64,000 nucleotides of DNA from an uncultured Pelagibacteraceae bacterium (GTDB taxonomy: Bacteria; Pseudomonadota; Alphaproteobacteria; Pelagibacterales; Pelagibacteraceae). The stretch is taken from the NCBI GenBank assembly GCA_902628965.1, contig CACOPB010000002.1, forward strand, positions 62,001 to 126,000, written 5' to 3'. A program made the translations under genes and the position numbers. Positions 1 to 9,105 of this stretch are shown here, one piece after another (positions within the stretch are counted from its first letter, which is position 1; every line of letters begins with the position of its first letter). The notes under the pieces were generated by a model, which saw nothing but the letters and a program-made list of their open reading frames with translations, was not told where the DNA came from and searched no databases.

Positions 1-246
1 TCAACTAATCACTTGTATGCGTTTGTTCTGTTTTCTGTTGTTGGCTATTTCACATTTAATAAATCGTCTCAATTTATAACTCTTACCTTTTATTTGATAT
101 CTTTATCAATAACGCTTGAGATACTGCACTACGTTATACCTAATAGAAGTTTTGAAATTTCTGATTTATTTGGAAATTTAGTAGGTGTAATTATAATAAC
201 AATAATTATTTATTTATTTAAAAAAAATGAAAATATCAAAAGTTAA
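1..246 (+). CDS. VanZ-like small membrane protein, 5' end outside window
   Basis: The frame is open from the first base, so the true start probably lies upstream; the first in-window start-like codon is a TTG at 13. The visible part is about 80 residues with two to three hydrophobic stretches and a short basic tail. The N-terminal Asn-His followed by a membrane helix and the later EISDLFGN segment resemble the VanZ-like family, whose members usually carry a D-K-x-x-H motif just before a helix. The function of such small VanZ-like proteins is not established. The gene overlaps the next one by 20 bases, which suggests translational coupling. The family call is moderate because the N-terminus is missing. 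Confidence 0.55.
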   Translation, partial: STNHLYAFVLFSVVGYFTFNKSSQFITLTFYLISLSITLEILHYVIPNRSFEISDLFGNLVGVIIITIIIYLFKKNENIKS

Positions 247-826
247 TTTTTTATTTGTTTTTATTATTTTAATTTCGGGTTGTTCATCGGTTCCTAAAAA
301 TACATCAGATAGTTGTTCTATATTTAATGAAAAATACATGTGGTACAAACATGCTAAAAAAGCTGAAAAAAAATGGGGAACCCCAGTTCATTTACAGCTT
401 GCAATTATAAAAATGGAGTCCAGTTTTGACTGGTTAGCAAAACCTCCTAGACAGAAACTATTTAAAGTAGTCCCTTATAAGAGACCATCAAGTTCTTTTG
501 GGTATTCACAGGCTGTAAAAGGAACATGGAAACAATATAAAGAAGAAACTGGGAATAAACTTGCCACCAGAACAAGATTTAAAGATAGTGTAGATTTTAT
601 TGGTTGGTATACCAATAAAACTGAAAAAATTCTAAAAGTTTCAAAAAAAGATGCTTTCAAGCAGTATATTGCTTATCATGAAGGATGGGGTAATTATAAA
701 AATTATAAAAATAATAAAAAAGTTATTAATTTAGCAAAAATAGTTGAGAAACAATCAAATATTTATAAGCAGCAATTATCAGAATGCAAAAATTCTTTAT
801 CAACGTCAAAATATATTATTTTTTAA
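227..826 (+). CDS. Lytic-transglycosylase-like (SLT-type) lipoprotein
   Basis: This 199-residue protein has a lipoprotein signal with an ISGC lipobox and modified Cys at residue 19, so it should be anchored in a membrane facing the periplasm. Residues about 55-155 look like a lysozyme-like SLT fold: a helix ending in MESSF with Glu64 as the likely catalytic acid, then SSFGYSQAVKGTW and a later YIAYHEGWGNY segment, matching the E-S-S, G-x-x-Q and Y-N-x-G order of lytic transglycosylases. It would cleave peptidoglycan glycan strands. It overlaps the upstream VanZ-like gene and converges with the RND pump gene (4-base overlap). The fold call is fairly sure; enzymatic activity is inferred. Confidence 0.75.
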   Translation: MKISKVNFLFVFIILISGCSSVPKNTSDSCSIFNEKYMWYKHAKKAEKKWGTPVHLQLAIIKMESSFDWLAKPPRQKLFKVVPYKRPSSSFGYSQAVKGTWKQYKEETGNKLATRTRFKDSVDFIGWYTNKTEKILKVSKKDAFKQYIAYHEGWGNYKNYKNNKKVINLAKIVEKQSNIYKQQLSECKNSLSTSKYIIF

Positions 827-3800
827 TTTAGCTGTTTTTTTAATTCAATATCAATTGCATCAATTCGCTTAGTATTTTTCGCAAGAGCCAAATACATTGT
901 TGGAGTTACATATAAAGTAAAGAAGGTTGAAATAATCATTCCTCCTAAAATTGTAGAACCCACAGCTAATCTAGAGCCTTCACCGGCACCTGGGCCAATA
1001 TTTCCAATAACTAATGGAAGCATTGCTATCATAGTGCTAAGTGAAGTCATTATAATTGGTCGAATTCTTAGTTGGCACGCTTTAATAATAGCATCCTGGA
1101 TTTTAACACCAGTGGTTCTTATCTGGTTGGTATAGTCTACAATCAAAATACTGTTCTTTGTGGATATACCAATGAGTATTATTAAGGCGATTTGAGAGAA
1201 AATATTTACTGAACTATTTAAAAATAAAATAAATACTAATCCACCAAATACAGCTAATGGAACAGTTAAAATAATAATAAATGGATGAATAAAGGAGTTA
1301 AATGTTGCTGCCATTACTAAATAAGCTGTAATTAAAGCTAGCACAAAAATTAAATATATTTCATTTGTTGTTTCTTTTAACTCTTCAGATTTTCCTTTCC
1401 AAGTGATTTGATTTTGAGGAGCAACTCTAATCATTATATCTTCTAAGTATTTTATTGCTTCTGTTAGAGTATAATCTTCTGCAAGCGCGGCAGAAATTGT
1501 AACAGCTCTTTGACGGTTATACCTTGGAAGTGCTTCAGCAGTTCCCTTTTCTTTAAATTCCACAAGACTTGCTACAGAAACTAGTTTTCCTGTTGTTTCA
1601 GATCTAACAAAAATTTTTGACAACCCATCTTTATCTCTTCTATCAGCTAAATATTGTTGTAAAATAATTGGGTATTCTCTACCTTCTTTACTAAAAGTTG
1701 TTACTCTTTTTCCCCCATAAAGAGTTTCTAAAGTTCTACCTATATTTTCAGTAGAAACCCCCAAATCATTTGCTCTGTTTTTATTTGTTATTAATTTAAC
1801 CTCTGGTTTATTTTTTGTATAATCACTTTCAATTCTAAACATATTTCTATTTTTTCTTAATTCTCTTAAGACACTATTTTGAATTTCCTCCAATTCCTCA
1901 TAGTTAGATCCATAAATTACCATTTGAACAGGCTTATTGTAACTAGATACTCTTATTGATTGTGGAGAAATTGGAAAAGCAAAAGTTTCTGGAACTGATA
2001 CTACCTGTCCAATTGCTTCTCTTAATACTGTTTGACTATCTTTTTCTCTATTTTTCCATTCATCTAATAAAGCAATTATAATAAAAGTATTATATGTTGT
2101 TGCTGATTTACCAAAACCTGGAACTCTCATTATAAGTCTTTCGTATGGACTATTCTCAGCTTGTAGTAACCTCAATATTCTACCCTCAATTATTTGTGCT
2201 TTTTCCTGAGTATACTCAAAGGAACTCCCTTCATCAGTTGATCCAATTATTAAGTAAGCACCCCTATCTTCCATTGGTAACAACTCTTTTTTTGAAAAAC
2301 TAAAAAGATATCCAGATGCAGCAATAATTAAGATAATAAATATTGAAATAGTCTTTTGCTTATTGATCCAATAACTAAGAGAACTTATATAAAATTTAGT
2401 AAAAGACTTAAATCCATTATTAAATTTTTTAACAAAGAAATTTATCTTTTCTTTCTTATTTAAAAACTTACTTCCAAGCATTGGTGATAAAGTTAATGCA
2501 ACAAAAGACGAGACAACTATAGAAAAAGAAAGTGCGATAGCTGTTTCTTTAAATAATGTTCCTGAAATACCTTTTATAAAAATTAAAGGTAAAAAAACAG
2601 CAATTAAAATTAAAGTGGTTGCGATTATTGCAAAAGTAATTTGCTTAGAACCTTTGTATGCTGCAACTAATGGTGTTTCACCATTTTCAATCCTAGTATA
2701 AATTGCATCAGTCATAATTACAGAGTCGTCTGTGATTATTCCAATTGCGAGGATAAAACTTAATAGAACAAAGATATTTATTGACAGATCAAATATATAT
2801 AAACCAAGAAATGATCCAACAATACTTACAGGCAAAGCTACGGCAGGTACTATTACGGCCTTAAGATTGCCAAGGAAAAGATATATAATCAAAACAACTA
2901 AAATAAATGCAATAACTAAACTTTTATAGACCTCTTCAATTGCAGCACCAATATAAGTTGCTCTGTTAAATGCTATTTCTAATTTTAATCCATCTGGTAA
3001 AGATTTATTAAGTTCTTTTATTTTAATTTTTATTTGTTTGGATAGTTCTACTGTTGAGGCTCCACTTTTAGCGTAGATACCAATTCCAACAGTTTTTAAG
3101 TTAACTGCATTTTTTCTTTGTGCAGTAAATAAAGTTTTTTCTGAAACAGGACCAAATTCAACATTTGCGACATCCGAAAGTATTATTACTTTTTCTTTAT
3201 TTTTTCTAAGAGGCAGCTGTTTTATTGTATTTATGTTAGTATAAGATTTATCGATATTTAAAGTTAAATCTTTGTTATTCGCCTCCAGTGTACCCGCTGG
3301 TAGGTTAATATTTTCATTTCTAAGAGCTCTTTCAACCTCTTGGATTGTAAGATTATTAGCAGCTAATTTTATTGGGTCTATCCAAACTCTGACACTAAGT
3401 TCTCTTAATCCACCAACTAAAATTCTTCCAACATTTGGAACACTTGAAAATGCGTCAAGTAGATATCTTTCAGCATAATCTCCTAAGTCTAGATCGCTCC
3501 ATGTTGGAGAAGAAAGACCTACCCACATAGTAGTTGTAAAACCAGCAGCTTGTTTTAAGATCTGTGGTGCACTTGCCTCACTTGGTAGATTATCTACAAC
3601 ACGCGCCACTCTTTCTCTAATGTCATTAGCAGCGTCATCTAAATCTATATCTGTATTAAATTGTATATCAATTCTACTTGTTCCATTTAAAGAATTAGAG
3701 TCTATATTTTTAATACCTTCTGCACCACCAATTACATCTTCAAGTTTTTGAGTTATTTCTTCATCAATTATCTCCGCCGAGGCAGATTTGTAATCTGTTT

Positions 3801-3945
3801 TAACTTGAACAACTGGTGGCTGGATACCATCAGGGAGTTCTCGGACTGGAAGCTCAGAAAAAACAAATATACCAAAAATTATTAAGATTAATGACATGAC
3901 CCAAGCTACAACAGGTCGTTTAATACTAACTTCAGTTATAAACAT
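823..3945 (-). CDS. RND-family multidrug efflux transporter (AcrB/MexB-like inner-membrane pump)
   Basis: At 1040 residues this has the normal length of a hydrophobe/amphiphile efflux RND pump. The N-terminus (FITEVSIKRPVVAWVMSL) is the usual first helix. Two large periplasmic loops each follow a first helix, and the duplicated membrane halves are visible. The proton-relay Asp pair is present in AIGIITDDSVIMTDAI, the equivalent of AcrB Asp407/408. The protein would export substrates by proton antiport together with the adaptor encoded 4 bases upstream. No TolC-type outer membrane channel gene lies nearby, so the channel must be encoded elsewhere. Substrate is unknown. Confidence 0.95.
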   Translation of the reverse strand: MFITEVSIKRPVVAWVMSLILIIFGIFVFSELPVRELPDGIQPPVVQVKTDYKSASAEIIDEEITQKLEDVIGGAEGIKNIDSNSLNGTSRIDIQFNTDIDLDDAANDIRERVARVVDNLPSEASAPQILKQAAGFTTTMWVGLSSPTWSDLDLGDYAERYLLDAFSSVPNVGRILVGGLRELSVRVWIDPIKLAANNLTIQEVERALRNENINLPAGTLEANNKDLTLNIDKSYTNINTIKQLPLRKNKEKVIILSDVANVEFGPVSEKTLFTAQRKNAVNLKTVGIGIYAKSGASTVELSKQIKIKIKELNKSLPDGLKLEIAFNRATYIGAAIEEVYKSLVIAFILVVLIIYLFLGNLKAVIVPAVALPVSIVGSFLGLYIFDLSINIFVLLSFILAIGIITDDSVIMTDAIYTRIENGETPLVAAYKGSKQITFAIIATTLILIAVFLPLIFIKGISGTLFKETAIALSFSIVVSSFVALTLSPMLGSKFLNKKEKINFFVKKFNNGFKSFTKFYISSLSYWINKQKTISIFIILIIAASGYLFSFSKKELLPMEDRGAYLIIGSTDEGSSFEYTQEKAQIIEGRILRLLQAENSPYERLIMRVPGFGKSATTYNTFIIIALLDEWKNREKDSQTVLREAIGQVVSVPETFAFPISPQSIRVSSYNKPVQMVIYGSNYEELEEIQNSVLRELRKNRNMFRIESDYTKNKPEVKLITNKNRANDLGVSTENIGRTLETLYGGKRVTTFSKEGREYPIILQQYLADRRDKDGLSKIFVRSETTGKLVSVASLVEFKEKGTAEALPRYNRQRAVTISAALAEDYTLTEAIKYLEDIMIRVAPQNQITWKGKSEELKETTNEIYLIFVLALITAYLVMAATFNSFIHPFIIILTVPLAVFGGLVFILFLNSSVNIFSQIALIILIGISTKNSILIVDYTNQIRTTGVKIQDAIIKACQLRIRPIIMTSLSTMIAMLPLVIGNIGPGAGEGSRLAVGSTILGGMIISTFFTLYVTPTMYLALAKNTKRIDAIDIELKKQLN

Positions 3946-3949
3946 TTAA

Positions 3950-4945
3950 TTACTTTTTCTCTTTTTCAGATTTTTTAAATATATTTTTTAACCAATCAAA
4001 TTTACCTTTTTTTTCTTCAGCTTTTTTTGATTTATTTTTTTTACCCCAGCTAGAATTTTCTTTTTTCTTTTTAGCACCCTTTTCAATAGGTCTGATTGTT
4101 AAATTTGGTCTAACTTTCTTTGTTCCTTCAGCAACAATTTTATCCCCATTACTTAATCCATTTAATATTTCTACAAAACCCAAATATCTATCCCCAATAG
4201 TTACTTTTGTTTTCATTACTTTATTTTTCTCATCAACTTTATAAATGAAAATATTTTCACCTTCGACTATTGTACTTGTGTCAGGTGCACTTAAACTATT
4301 TCTTACATCGTACTTAATTGAAATTTCTAGAAAAGATCCTGGTAGTATTTCTCCAGAGGAGTTATCCATCTTGATCCTGGTTGCTAAAGATCTTGTGTCT
4401 TCACTGATTCTGCTTGCGAAAGAGTCAACTTCACCATAATAAATTTTATTCTTGTATCCAGAAAACTTAATATCTACTGGTAAACCAACCTTAATAAATG
4501 GAACAAAAATTTCAGGTATATCTACATCGCAATATATTGAGCTAGTATCTTCAAGATTAATCAATATAGAAGATTTTGAAACCTCTATGTCCTCGGAAAA
4601 TTCTCTTTTTCCAATAACCCCATCAAATTTTGCGATTATTTTTCTATTTTTAAGGTCAGCAATTACGTCTCCCCTTTTAACCTTTTGATTAAAATTTATT
4701 GGTTTTAGTATTTCGTATTTTTCAATTTTAAATGATTGAGTCTGAATAGGAGTTGCTGTTCCATAAGTACTGATAATATTTTCAAAAACTCTTTCTTGTG
4801 TAGTAGTTACTATTATTCCTGGAGGAGGTCTTTTACTAAATTTTTTTTTGAAATGATTTCCAATCATTGTTCTACCAATAATTACAGTAGCAATGATAAG
4901 AAAAAATATAATTACTATACTTGTGACTTTTGTAGATGTTTTCAT
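3950..4945 (-). CDS. RND efflux periplasmic adaptor (membrane fusion protein), short form
   Basis: A 331-residue adaptor with an N-terminal membrane anchor (residues about 8-28). The two lipoyl half-motifs are separated by only a few residues (VKRGDVIADLKN then AKFDGVIGKREF), so the long alpha-helical hairpin of AcrA is absent or very short. A beta-barrel segment (SIYCDVDIPEIFVPFIKVG) and a membrane-proximal domain follow. The C-terminus carries an unusual Lys-rich tail of about 40 residues. It lies directly upstream of the pump gene and is surely co-transcribed with it. It should link the pump to an outer membrane channel. The missing hairpin is a direct reading; its mechanistic effect is not known. 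Confidence 0.9.
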   Translation of the reverse strand: MKTSTKVTSIVIIFFLIIATVIIGRTMIGNHFKKKFSKRPPPGIIVTTTQERVFENIISTYGTATPIQTQSFKIEKYEILKPINFNQKVKRGDVIADLKNRKIIAKFDGVIGKREFSEDIEVSKSSILINLEDTSSIYCDVDIPEIFVPFIKVGLPVDIKFSGYKNKIYYGEVDSFASRISEDTRSLATRIKMDNSSGEILPGSFLEISIKYDVRNSLSAPDTSTIVEGENIFIYKVDEKNKVMKTKVTIGDRYLGFVEILNGLSNGDKIVAEGTKKVRPNLTIRPIEKGAKKKKENSSWGKKNKSKKAEEKKGKFDWLKNIFKKSEKEKK

Positions 4946-4948
4946 TAA

Positions 4949-5761
4949 TTAGATCTTTCCATACTCTGACCATGAGCCATCGTATATTGTCGGCATATAT
5001 TTATCATTTATTAAAGAATAAGCCAGAGCCAATACGCTTGCTGTTACTCCTGAACCACATGAAAATACTATATTTTTTTGAGAGTCAAAATTAAGGGAGT
5101 CAAATTTTTCTTTAATTTTGTTCTTACCTATAAAAGTATGGTCCTCATTAATTAATTCAAAAAAAGGAAGACAAAAAGAATTTTTAATTGAGCCACTTCT
5201 TAAACCTTTTCTAGGTTCAGCAACTTTTCCATCAAATCTTTCTCTGCTTCTTGCATCAACCACATTAAAATCTTTTTTTTCAATATTTTCATCAATTTGT
5301 TTTTTACTTTTAACAAGTTCATTATTTTCTTTGCATAAATATTTAGAAGTTTTATTGGTCACTTTTTGGTTATTTGTAGCTTTGTTTTCTTTTTTCCATT
5401 TTCTTAGTCCGCCGTTTAATACATGAACTAGTTTTGGATTATGTCCGTAATAAATTAAATTATACCAACATCTACAAGAACTAATTACATCAGAGTTATC
5501 ATAAATTACAATTCGATCATTATTTTCTATTCCCATGTCACCCATTATTTTTTCCCAAGATTTAGGATCAGTAATCATATGAGGCAAATCAGTATCTAAT
5601 TTAGAATTTTTATCTAAATCAAAAAAAATGGCATTTGGAATATGTTCCTCTTCATATTCCTCAAAACCATTTCTTTTAGTTTGAGGCATATGCCAAGTTG
5701 AATCAATAATTTTTACTTTTTCAATATTATTTTCTAACCAATCAGTGTCGACCAAGGACAT
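4949..5761 (-). CDS. sseA: 3-mercaptopyruvate / thiosulfate sulfurtransferase (two-domain rhodanese)
   Basis: This 270-residue protein has two rhodanese domains. The first is inactive, as is usual. The second has NVVDARSRERFDGKVAEPR and the active-site loop CGSGVTA, with the catalytic Cys near residue 235. The CG(S/T)GVTA loop is typical of mercaptopyruvate sulfurtransferases rather than thiosulfate rhodaneses. It would move sulfane sulfur from mercaptopyruvate to an acceptor in the cytoplasm. It sits one base from msrA and three bases from the RND adaptor, all on the minus strand, so these genes may share a transcript. Confidence 0.92.
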   Translation of the reverse strand: MSLVDTDWLENNIEKVKIIDSTWHMPQTKRNGFEEYEEEHIPNAIFFDLDKNSKLDTDLPHMITDPKSWEKIMGDMGIENNDRIVIYDNSDVISSCRCWYNLIYYGHNPKLVHVLNGGLRKWKKENKATNNQKVTNKTSKYLCKENNELVKSKKQIDENIEKKDFNVVDARSRERFDGKVAEPRKGLRSGSIKNSFCLPFFELINEDHTFIGKNKIKEKFDSLNFDSQKNIVFSCGSGVTASVLALAYSLINDKYMPTIYDGSWSEYGKI

Positions 5762-5762
5762 T

Positions 5763-6206
5763 TTATCTTTTTTCCAAATATCGTTGATGATATTCCTCAG
5801 CTGGACAATAATTTTTAACTAAAGAAGTTTTTGTTACAACTTTTCCTGATAATTTTACATTTTCTTTTTCTATCATTTTTTCAGCAATATTTTTCTGCTG
5901 ATCATTTAAATAAAATATTTCGCTTCTATACTGAGTTCCAAAATCTGGTCCTTGGGAATTCAAAGTTGTAGGGTCATGAATTTCAAAAAAATATTCAAGG
6001 ATTTTTTCATAAGATATAATCTTAGGATCAAAATCTAATTTAACCACTTCTGCATGATTTGTCGTGCCGGTACAAACTTCTTTATAATTAGTTTCAGCAC
6101 TATGACCTCCACAATAACCCACTTCTGTTTTTATTACACCATCAACTTTACTAAACTTTATTTCAGGTCCCCAAAAACATCCTAATCCTAAAATTGCTAT
6201 TTCCAT
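5763..6206 (-). CDS. msrA: Peptide methionine-(S)-sulfoxide reductase
   Basis: A 147-residue protein with the MsrA active-site motif GCFWG near the N-terminus (catalytic Cys about residue 10), followed by VGYCGGHSAETNY and the GPDFGTQYRS block. The C-terminal CPAEEYHQRYLEK segment supplies the recycling Cys and substrate contacts. It repairs methionine-S-sulfoxide in proteins using thioredoxin. The protein is slightly shorter than the E. coli enzyme because N- and C-terminal extensions are missing, but all core motifs are present. It is divergent from the EamA transporter gene, with 34 bases between the two starts. Confidence 0.95.
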   Translation of the reverse strand: MEIAILGLGCFWGPEIKFSKVDGVIKTEVGYCGGHSAETNYKEVCTGTTNHAEVVKLDFDPKIISYEKILEYFFEIHDPTTLNSQGPDFGTQYRSEIFYLNDQQKNIAEKMIEKENVKLSGKVVTKTSLVKNYCPAEEYHQRYLEKR

Positions 6207-6240
6207 TGATAAATGCCTTATATAATTTAAACTTAATCAT

Positions 6241-7122
6241 ATGTTTTCAAAAAATCAATTAGGCTTTTTCTATATGTTTATATCTGTTTGTTCATTCTCG
6301 CTAATGGACGTCATTGTTAAATGGTCTGATGATTATCCTGTTGGACAAGTATTATTTTTTAGGGGTTTTTGTGGAATTATTCCAATTTTGTTTCTAATTC
6401 CTAAAGAAAGATTTTTTGACTTTTATAAAACTGAAAGACCAGCTCTTCATATAAAGAGATGTCTAGCAGGACTTATTGCAATCGTATCTATATTTGTGGC
6501 TTTGAGAAACTTACCCCTGGCAACAGTGGTAAGCATTTCGTTTGCCTCGCCAATTTTTACTACAATTTTCTCTATATTCTTATTGAAAGAAAAAGTTGGT
6601 TTTTATAGGTGGTTAGCAGTTTTTGTTGGATTTATTGGAATAATAATTATAAGTGAACCAGGTTTTAGTTCATTAAATATTTATTATATATATCCAATAA
6701 TTTTTTGTTTAGGACTTTCATACGTCGCAATAGCTATAAGAAAATTATCTTCAACAGAGCCAGTTTGGTTAATTAGTTTTTTTTTCTCATTCTCAATTTT
6801 GATATTTAGTTTTTTTTCATTATATCAACAGTGGATTATACCCTCGTTTATTGATCTTATTTTATTATCATCTATAGGTATTCTTGGAGGTATTGCTAAT
6901 TTGTGGTTATCACAGTCATATAAATATTCCGAAGTCAGCTTAGTAAGTCCTTTAAAATATTTAGCTTTGGTATTTGCCATAATATTTGGGTATTTAGTCT
7001 GGGATGAAATACCCACTATTAAAACATTAATGGGAGCAGTTTTAGTAATTTTATCTTCATTTATAATTTTTAGAAGAGAAATGTCCTTGAAAAAACAATT
7101 ATCGGTTGCCAGACATGACTAA
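6241..7122 (+). CDS. EamA/DMT-family transporter
   Basis: A 293-residue polytopic protein with about ten hydrophobic helices in two homologous halves, the layout of the drug/metabolite transporter family (EamA domain twice). Sequence marks include FFRGFCGIIPI in helix 2, the helix-4 region LPLATVVSISFASPIFTTIF and the second-half copy SEVSLVSPLKYLALVFAIIFGYL. Such carriers move small metabolites or amino acids across the inner membrane, but the substrate cannot be read from sequence. Its stop codon overlaps the ATG of the DNA glycosylase gene, so the two genes are probably co-translated. Confidence 0.88.
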   Translation: MFSKNQLGFFYMFISVCSFSLMDVIVKWSDDYPVGQVLFFRGFCGIIPILFLIPKERFFDFYKTERPALHIKRCLAGLIAIVSIFVALRNLPLATVVSISFASPIFTTIFSIFLLKEKVGFYRWLAVFVGFIGIIIISEPGFSSLNIYYIYPIIFCLGLSYVAIAIRKLSSTEPVWLISFFFSFSILIFSFFSLYQQWIIPSFIDLILLSSIGILGGIANLWLSQSYKYSEVSLVSPLKYLALVFAIIFGYLVWDEIPTIKTLMGAVLVILSSFIIFRREMSLKKQLSVARHD

Positions 7123-7750
7123 ATCGCCAAATTATTGGAATTATGCAAAAAAATACATTTCAAAAAAAGATAAAGTAATGTCTGCACTAATAAAAAAATA
7201 TAAATCGCCTTCAGAGATTATATTAAAATCTAGAAAAGACGTTTTCTATTCCTTATGTAAAAGTATTATTGGTCAACAGATAAGTGTTGCAGCTGCTAAT
7301 GCAGTTTTTATTAAATTTAAAAAAAAATGTAAAAACAAAATAAATGCAAAAAATGTGAATAAATTAACAATTGTCCAATTAAAAAGTTGTGGGTTGAGTA
7401 GATTAAAGGCCCTAGGTATTAAAAGTCTTTCAAGGCAAATATTAGACAAAACTTTTAATCCAAAGATTATAAAAAATATGAACGATGAAGATGCTATCTT
7501 ATATCTTTCAAATTTAAGACAGATAGGTAGGTGGTCAGCAGAAATGATTTTGTTATTTACCTATAACCGACCAAATATTTGGCCTATTCAAGATATTGGA
7601 CTACTAAGAGCTATATCAAAAAATTATAAAAAAAAATATTTACCCCCTGAAAAATTTGTATCGCTTTTAAAGAATAGATTTTCTCCATACTGCTCGGTTG
7701 CGACTTGGTATTTATGGAGAAGTATAGATCCTGAACCTATTCAGTACTAA
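7115..7750 (+). CDS. DNA-3-methyladenine glycosylase II, AlkA-like HhH-GPD glycosylase
   Basis: About 211 residues forming an HhH-GPD fold: SIIGQQISVAAANAVFIKF early, then the helix-hairpin-helix LRQIGRWSAEMILLF and the catalytic Asp in WPIQDIGLLRAI. The closing segment (SVATWYLWRSID) is typical of AlkA relatives. No C-terminal iron-sulfur cluster Cys set is present, which separates it from Nth and MutY. It excises alkylated bases during base-excision repair. I chose the ATG at 7115, which overlaps the upstream stop codon; a TTG at 7106 is the alternative. It converges with the DUF1330 gene, overlapping by 14 bases. Confidence 0.9.
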   Translation: MTKSPNYWNYAKKYISKKDKVMSALIKKYKSPSEIILKSRKDVFYSLCKSIIGQQISVAAANAVFIKFKKKCKNKINAKNVNKLTIVQLKSCGLSRLKALGIKSLSRQILDKTFNPKIIKNMNDEDAILYLSNLRQIGRWSAEMILLFTYNRPNIWPIQDIGLLRAISKNYKKKYLPPEKFVSLLKNRFSPYCSVATWYLWRSIDPEPIQY

Positions 7751-8036
7751 AACCCTCAATGACTTGCATATGTCTTATCGTGGTATCTTTAGCTAAACTC
7801 CATCCAGCTTGGTATTCCGCAGATTCATGGCATTCAATTGCTTTTTTATAACTTGGAAATTCCCATACGACTGTTCTAATAAATTCCTCACCCTCATAAA
7901 CTTTATGATTACCGCCTCTAATAAGAGGTACTCCACCAAAATTTTTTATTACAGGGATTACAGCTTCTGAATATTTTTTTAAGTTTTCTTTATTTTTAAC
8001 TTTTGAGTATAAACTTATCCAGTAACCTTTTTTCAT
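7737..8036 (-). CDS. DUF1330 family protein (copy 1)
   Basis: A 99-residue protein with the DUF1330 pattern: KKGYWISLYSKVKNKENLKKY at the N-terminus, a central GG..L.RGG strand, and WEFPSYKKAIECHESAEYQ. The family has a ferredoxin-like dimeric alpha/beta barrel fold and no established reaction. A paralogue lies at 9106-9393 on the other side of the XdhC genes, so both probably belong to the purine degradation operon. It is the last gene of the minus-strand run that starts at 9393. Confidence 0.85.
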   Translation of the reverse strand: MKKGYWISLYSKVKNKENLKKYSEAVIPVIKNFGGVPLIRGGNHKVYEGEEFIRTVVWEFPSYKKAIECHESAEYQAGWSLAKDTTIRHMQVIEGFSTE

Positions 8037-8052
8037 AAATTAATTTTAATTT

Positions 8053-8751
8053 TTAATTTTTAGAGTTCAATAATATTTTATTTGTTTCAGAGACTAATTG
8101 GGCGACAATCGATAAGGCTATTTCAGGAGTAGATTTACCTCCAAATTTTATACCTATTGGACCATGTATTGATCTAATTTCTTTTTCGGCAAATCCTGCT
8201 TCCTTTAATCGTTTGCATCTATTTTCGTGGGTTTTTTTACTTCCTAAAGCGCCTATGTAAAAAAATTTATTTTTTAAAGCATAACTTAATGCTGGATCAT
8301 CAATTTTTGGGTCGTGTGTTAAAGTTATTAATGCAAAATTTTTATTCGTTTTAATTTTTTCTAAGGCATTATTTGGCCATTCATTAATAATTTTGACTTT
8401 TTGAAACCTTTGTTGTGTTGTAAAATATTTTCTTGGATCAATAATTGTAACTATAAAATTAAAATTCTTTAATAAATCAATTAAATATTGAGCTATATGA
8501 ACTGCACCTACAATTATTACTTCTACCGGTTTAATATAATTAAGTATAAATATTTGTGTTCCATCAATTATGCCATTTTTTTTTAAATTATAGAAATTTT
8601 TTATTTTATTCTCATAATTTTTAAATTCATTACCTAATGACTTTTTTGAGTTGAATATTTCACTATTGCCAGTCGATAAGTTTGTAAGTACTGCAAAATC
8701 TTCTTTTAATGAATTCCTTTTAATAATTTCTTTAAGTATTTTAGTTTTCAT
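8053..8751 (-). CDS. XdhC C-terminal (Rossmann) domain protein, xanthine dehydrogenase maturation
   Basis: A 232-residue protein equal to the C-terminal half of XdhC. A Rossmann-like segment (VIIVGAVHIAQYLIDLL then IIDPRKYFT) is followed by the family signature YIGALGSKKTHENRCKRL and a closing GPIGIKFGGKSTPEIALSI. XdhC binds molybdenum cofactor, aids its sulfuration and delivers it to xanthine dehydrogenase. Its ATG overlaps the stop codon of the gene carrying the N-terminal half (TAATG), so the two halves should be made in equal amounts. The xdh structural genes lie about 4 kb away. It could also be read as a natural split of one protein. Confidence 0.88.
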   Translation of the reverse strand: MKTKILKEIIKRNSLKEDFAVLTNLSTGNSEIFNSKKSLGNEFKNYENKIKNFYNLKKNGIIDGTQIFILNYIKPVEVIIVGAVHIAQYLIDLLKNFNFIVTIIDPRKYFTTQQRFQKVKIINEWPNNALEKIKTNKNFALITLTHDPKIDDPALSYALKNKFFYIGALGSKKTHENRCKRLKEAGFAEKEIRSIHGPIGIKFGGKSTPEIALSIVAQLVSETNKILLNSKN

Positions 8752-9068
8752 TAATTAATTTGCTCTATGTATACTGTTAACTCTCCACCACATGCAAGAC
8801 CAACACTCCATGCGCTTTCATCTTCTACAGTGAAATGAATTTTTTTAAATGAATTTTTATTTTTAATTAATTCTAAACACTCATTAATAATACTGGCTTC
8901 AACACACCCTCCTGAAACAGAACCTAGAAAGTCACCTTTTTCATTGACAATCATTTTACTTCCAATAGGGCATGGAGATGAACCCCAAGTTTTTATTACA
9001 GTAGCTAAAACTACTTTTTTTTTAGTTTCTATCCAGGAATTGGCACTCTTTAAAATTGTTTCTGACAT
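8751..9068 (-). CDS. XdhC/CoxI N-terminal domain protein, xanthine dehydrogenase maturation
   Basis: About 105 residues matching the XdhC_CoxI N-terminal domain: ATVIKTWGSSPCPIGSKM, the signature GSVSGGCVEASI and a closing GLACGGELTVYIE. I set the start at the ATG at 9068 because homologues begin just before this point; an upstream ATG at 9119 would add 17 residues and overlap the preceding DUF1330 gene. It acts with the adjacent C-terminal half in inserting sulfurated molybdenum cofactor into xanthine dehydrogenase. The two halves are in different reading frames joined by TAATG. Confidence 0.85.
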   Translation of the reverse strand: MSETILKSANSWIETKKKVVLATVIKTWGSSPCPIGSKMIVNEKGDFLGSVSGGCVEASIINECLELIKNKNSFKKIHFTVEDESAWSVGLACGGELTVYIEQIN

Positions 9069-9105
9069 ACATTCATTTAAATTATTTCCTAAAAAATAAT
9101 TTATT

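Noticed and set aside
8745..8755. Frameshift error splitting one xdhC gene
   Set aside because: Each half is a complete domain with its own start and a TAATG junction, so natural fission is more likely; it is kept only as a check item.
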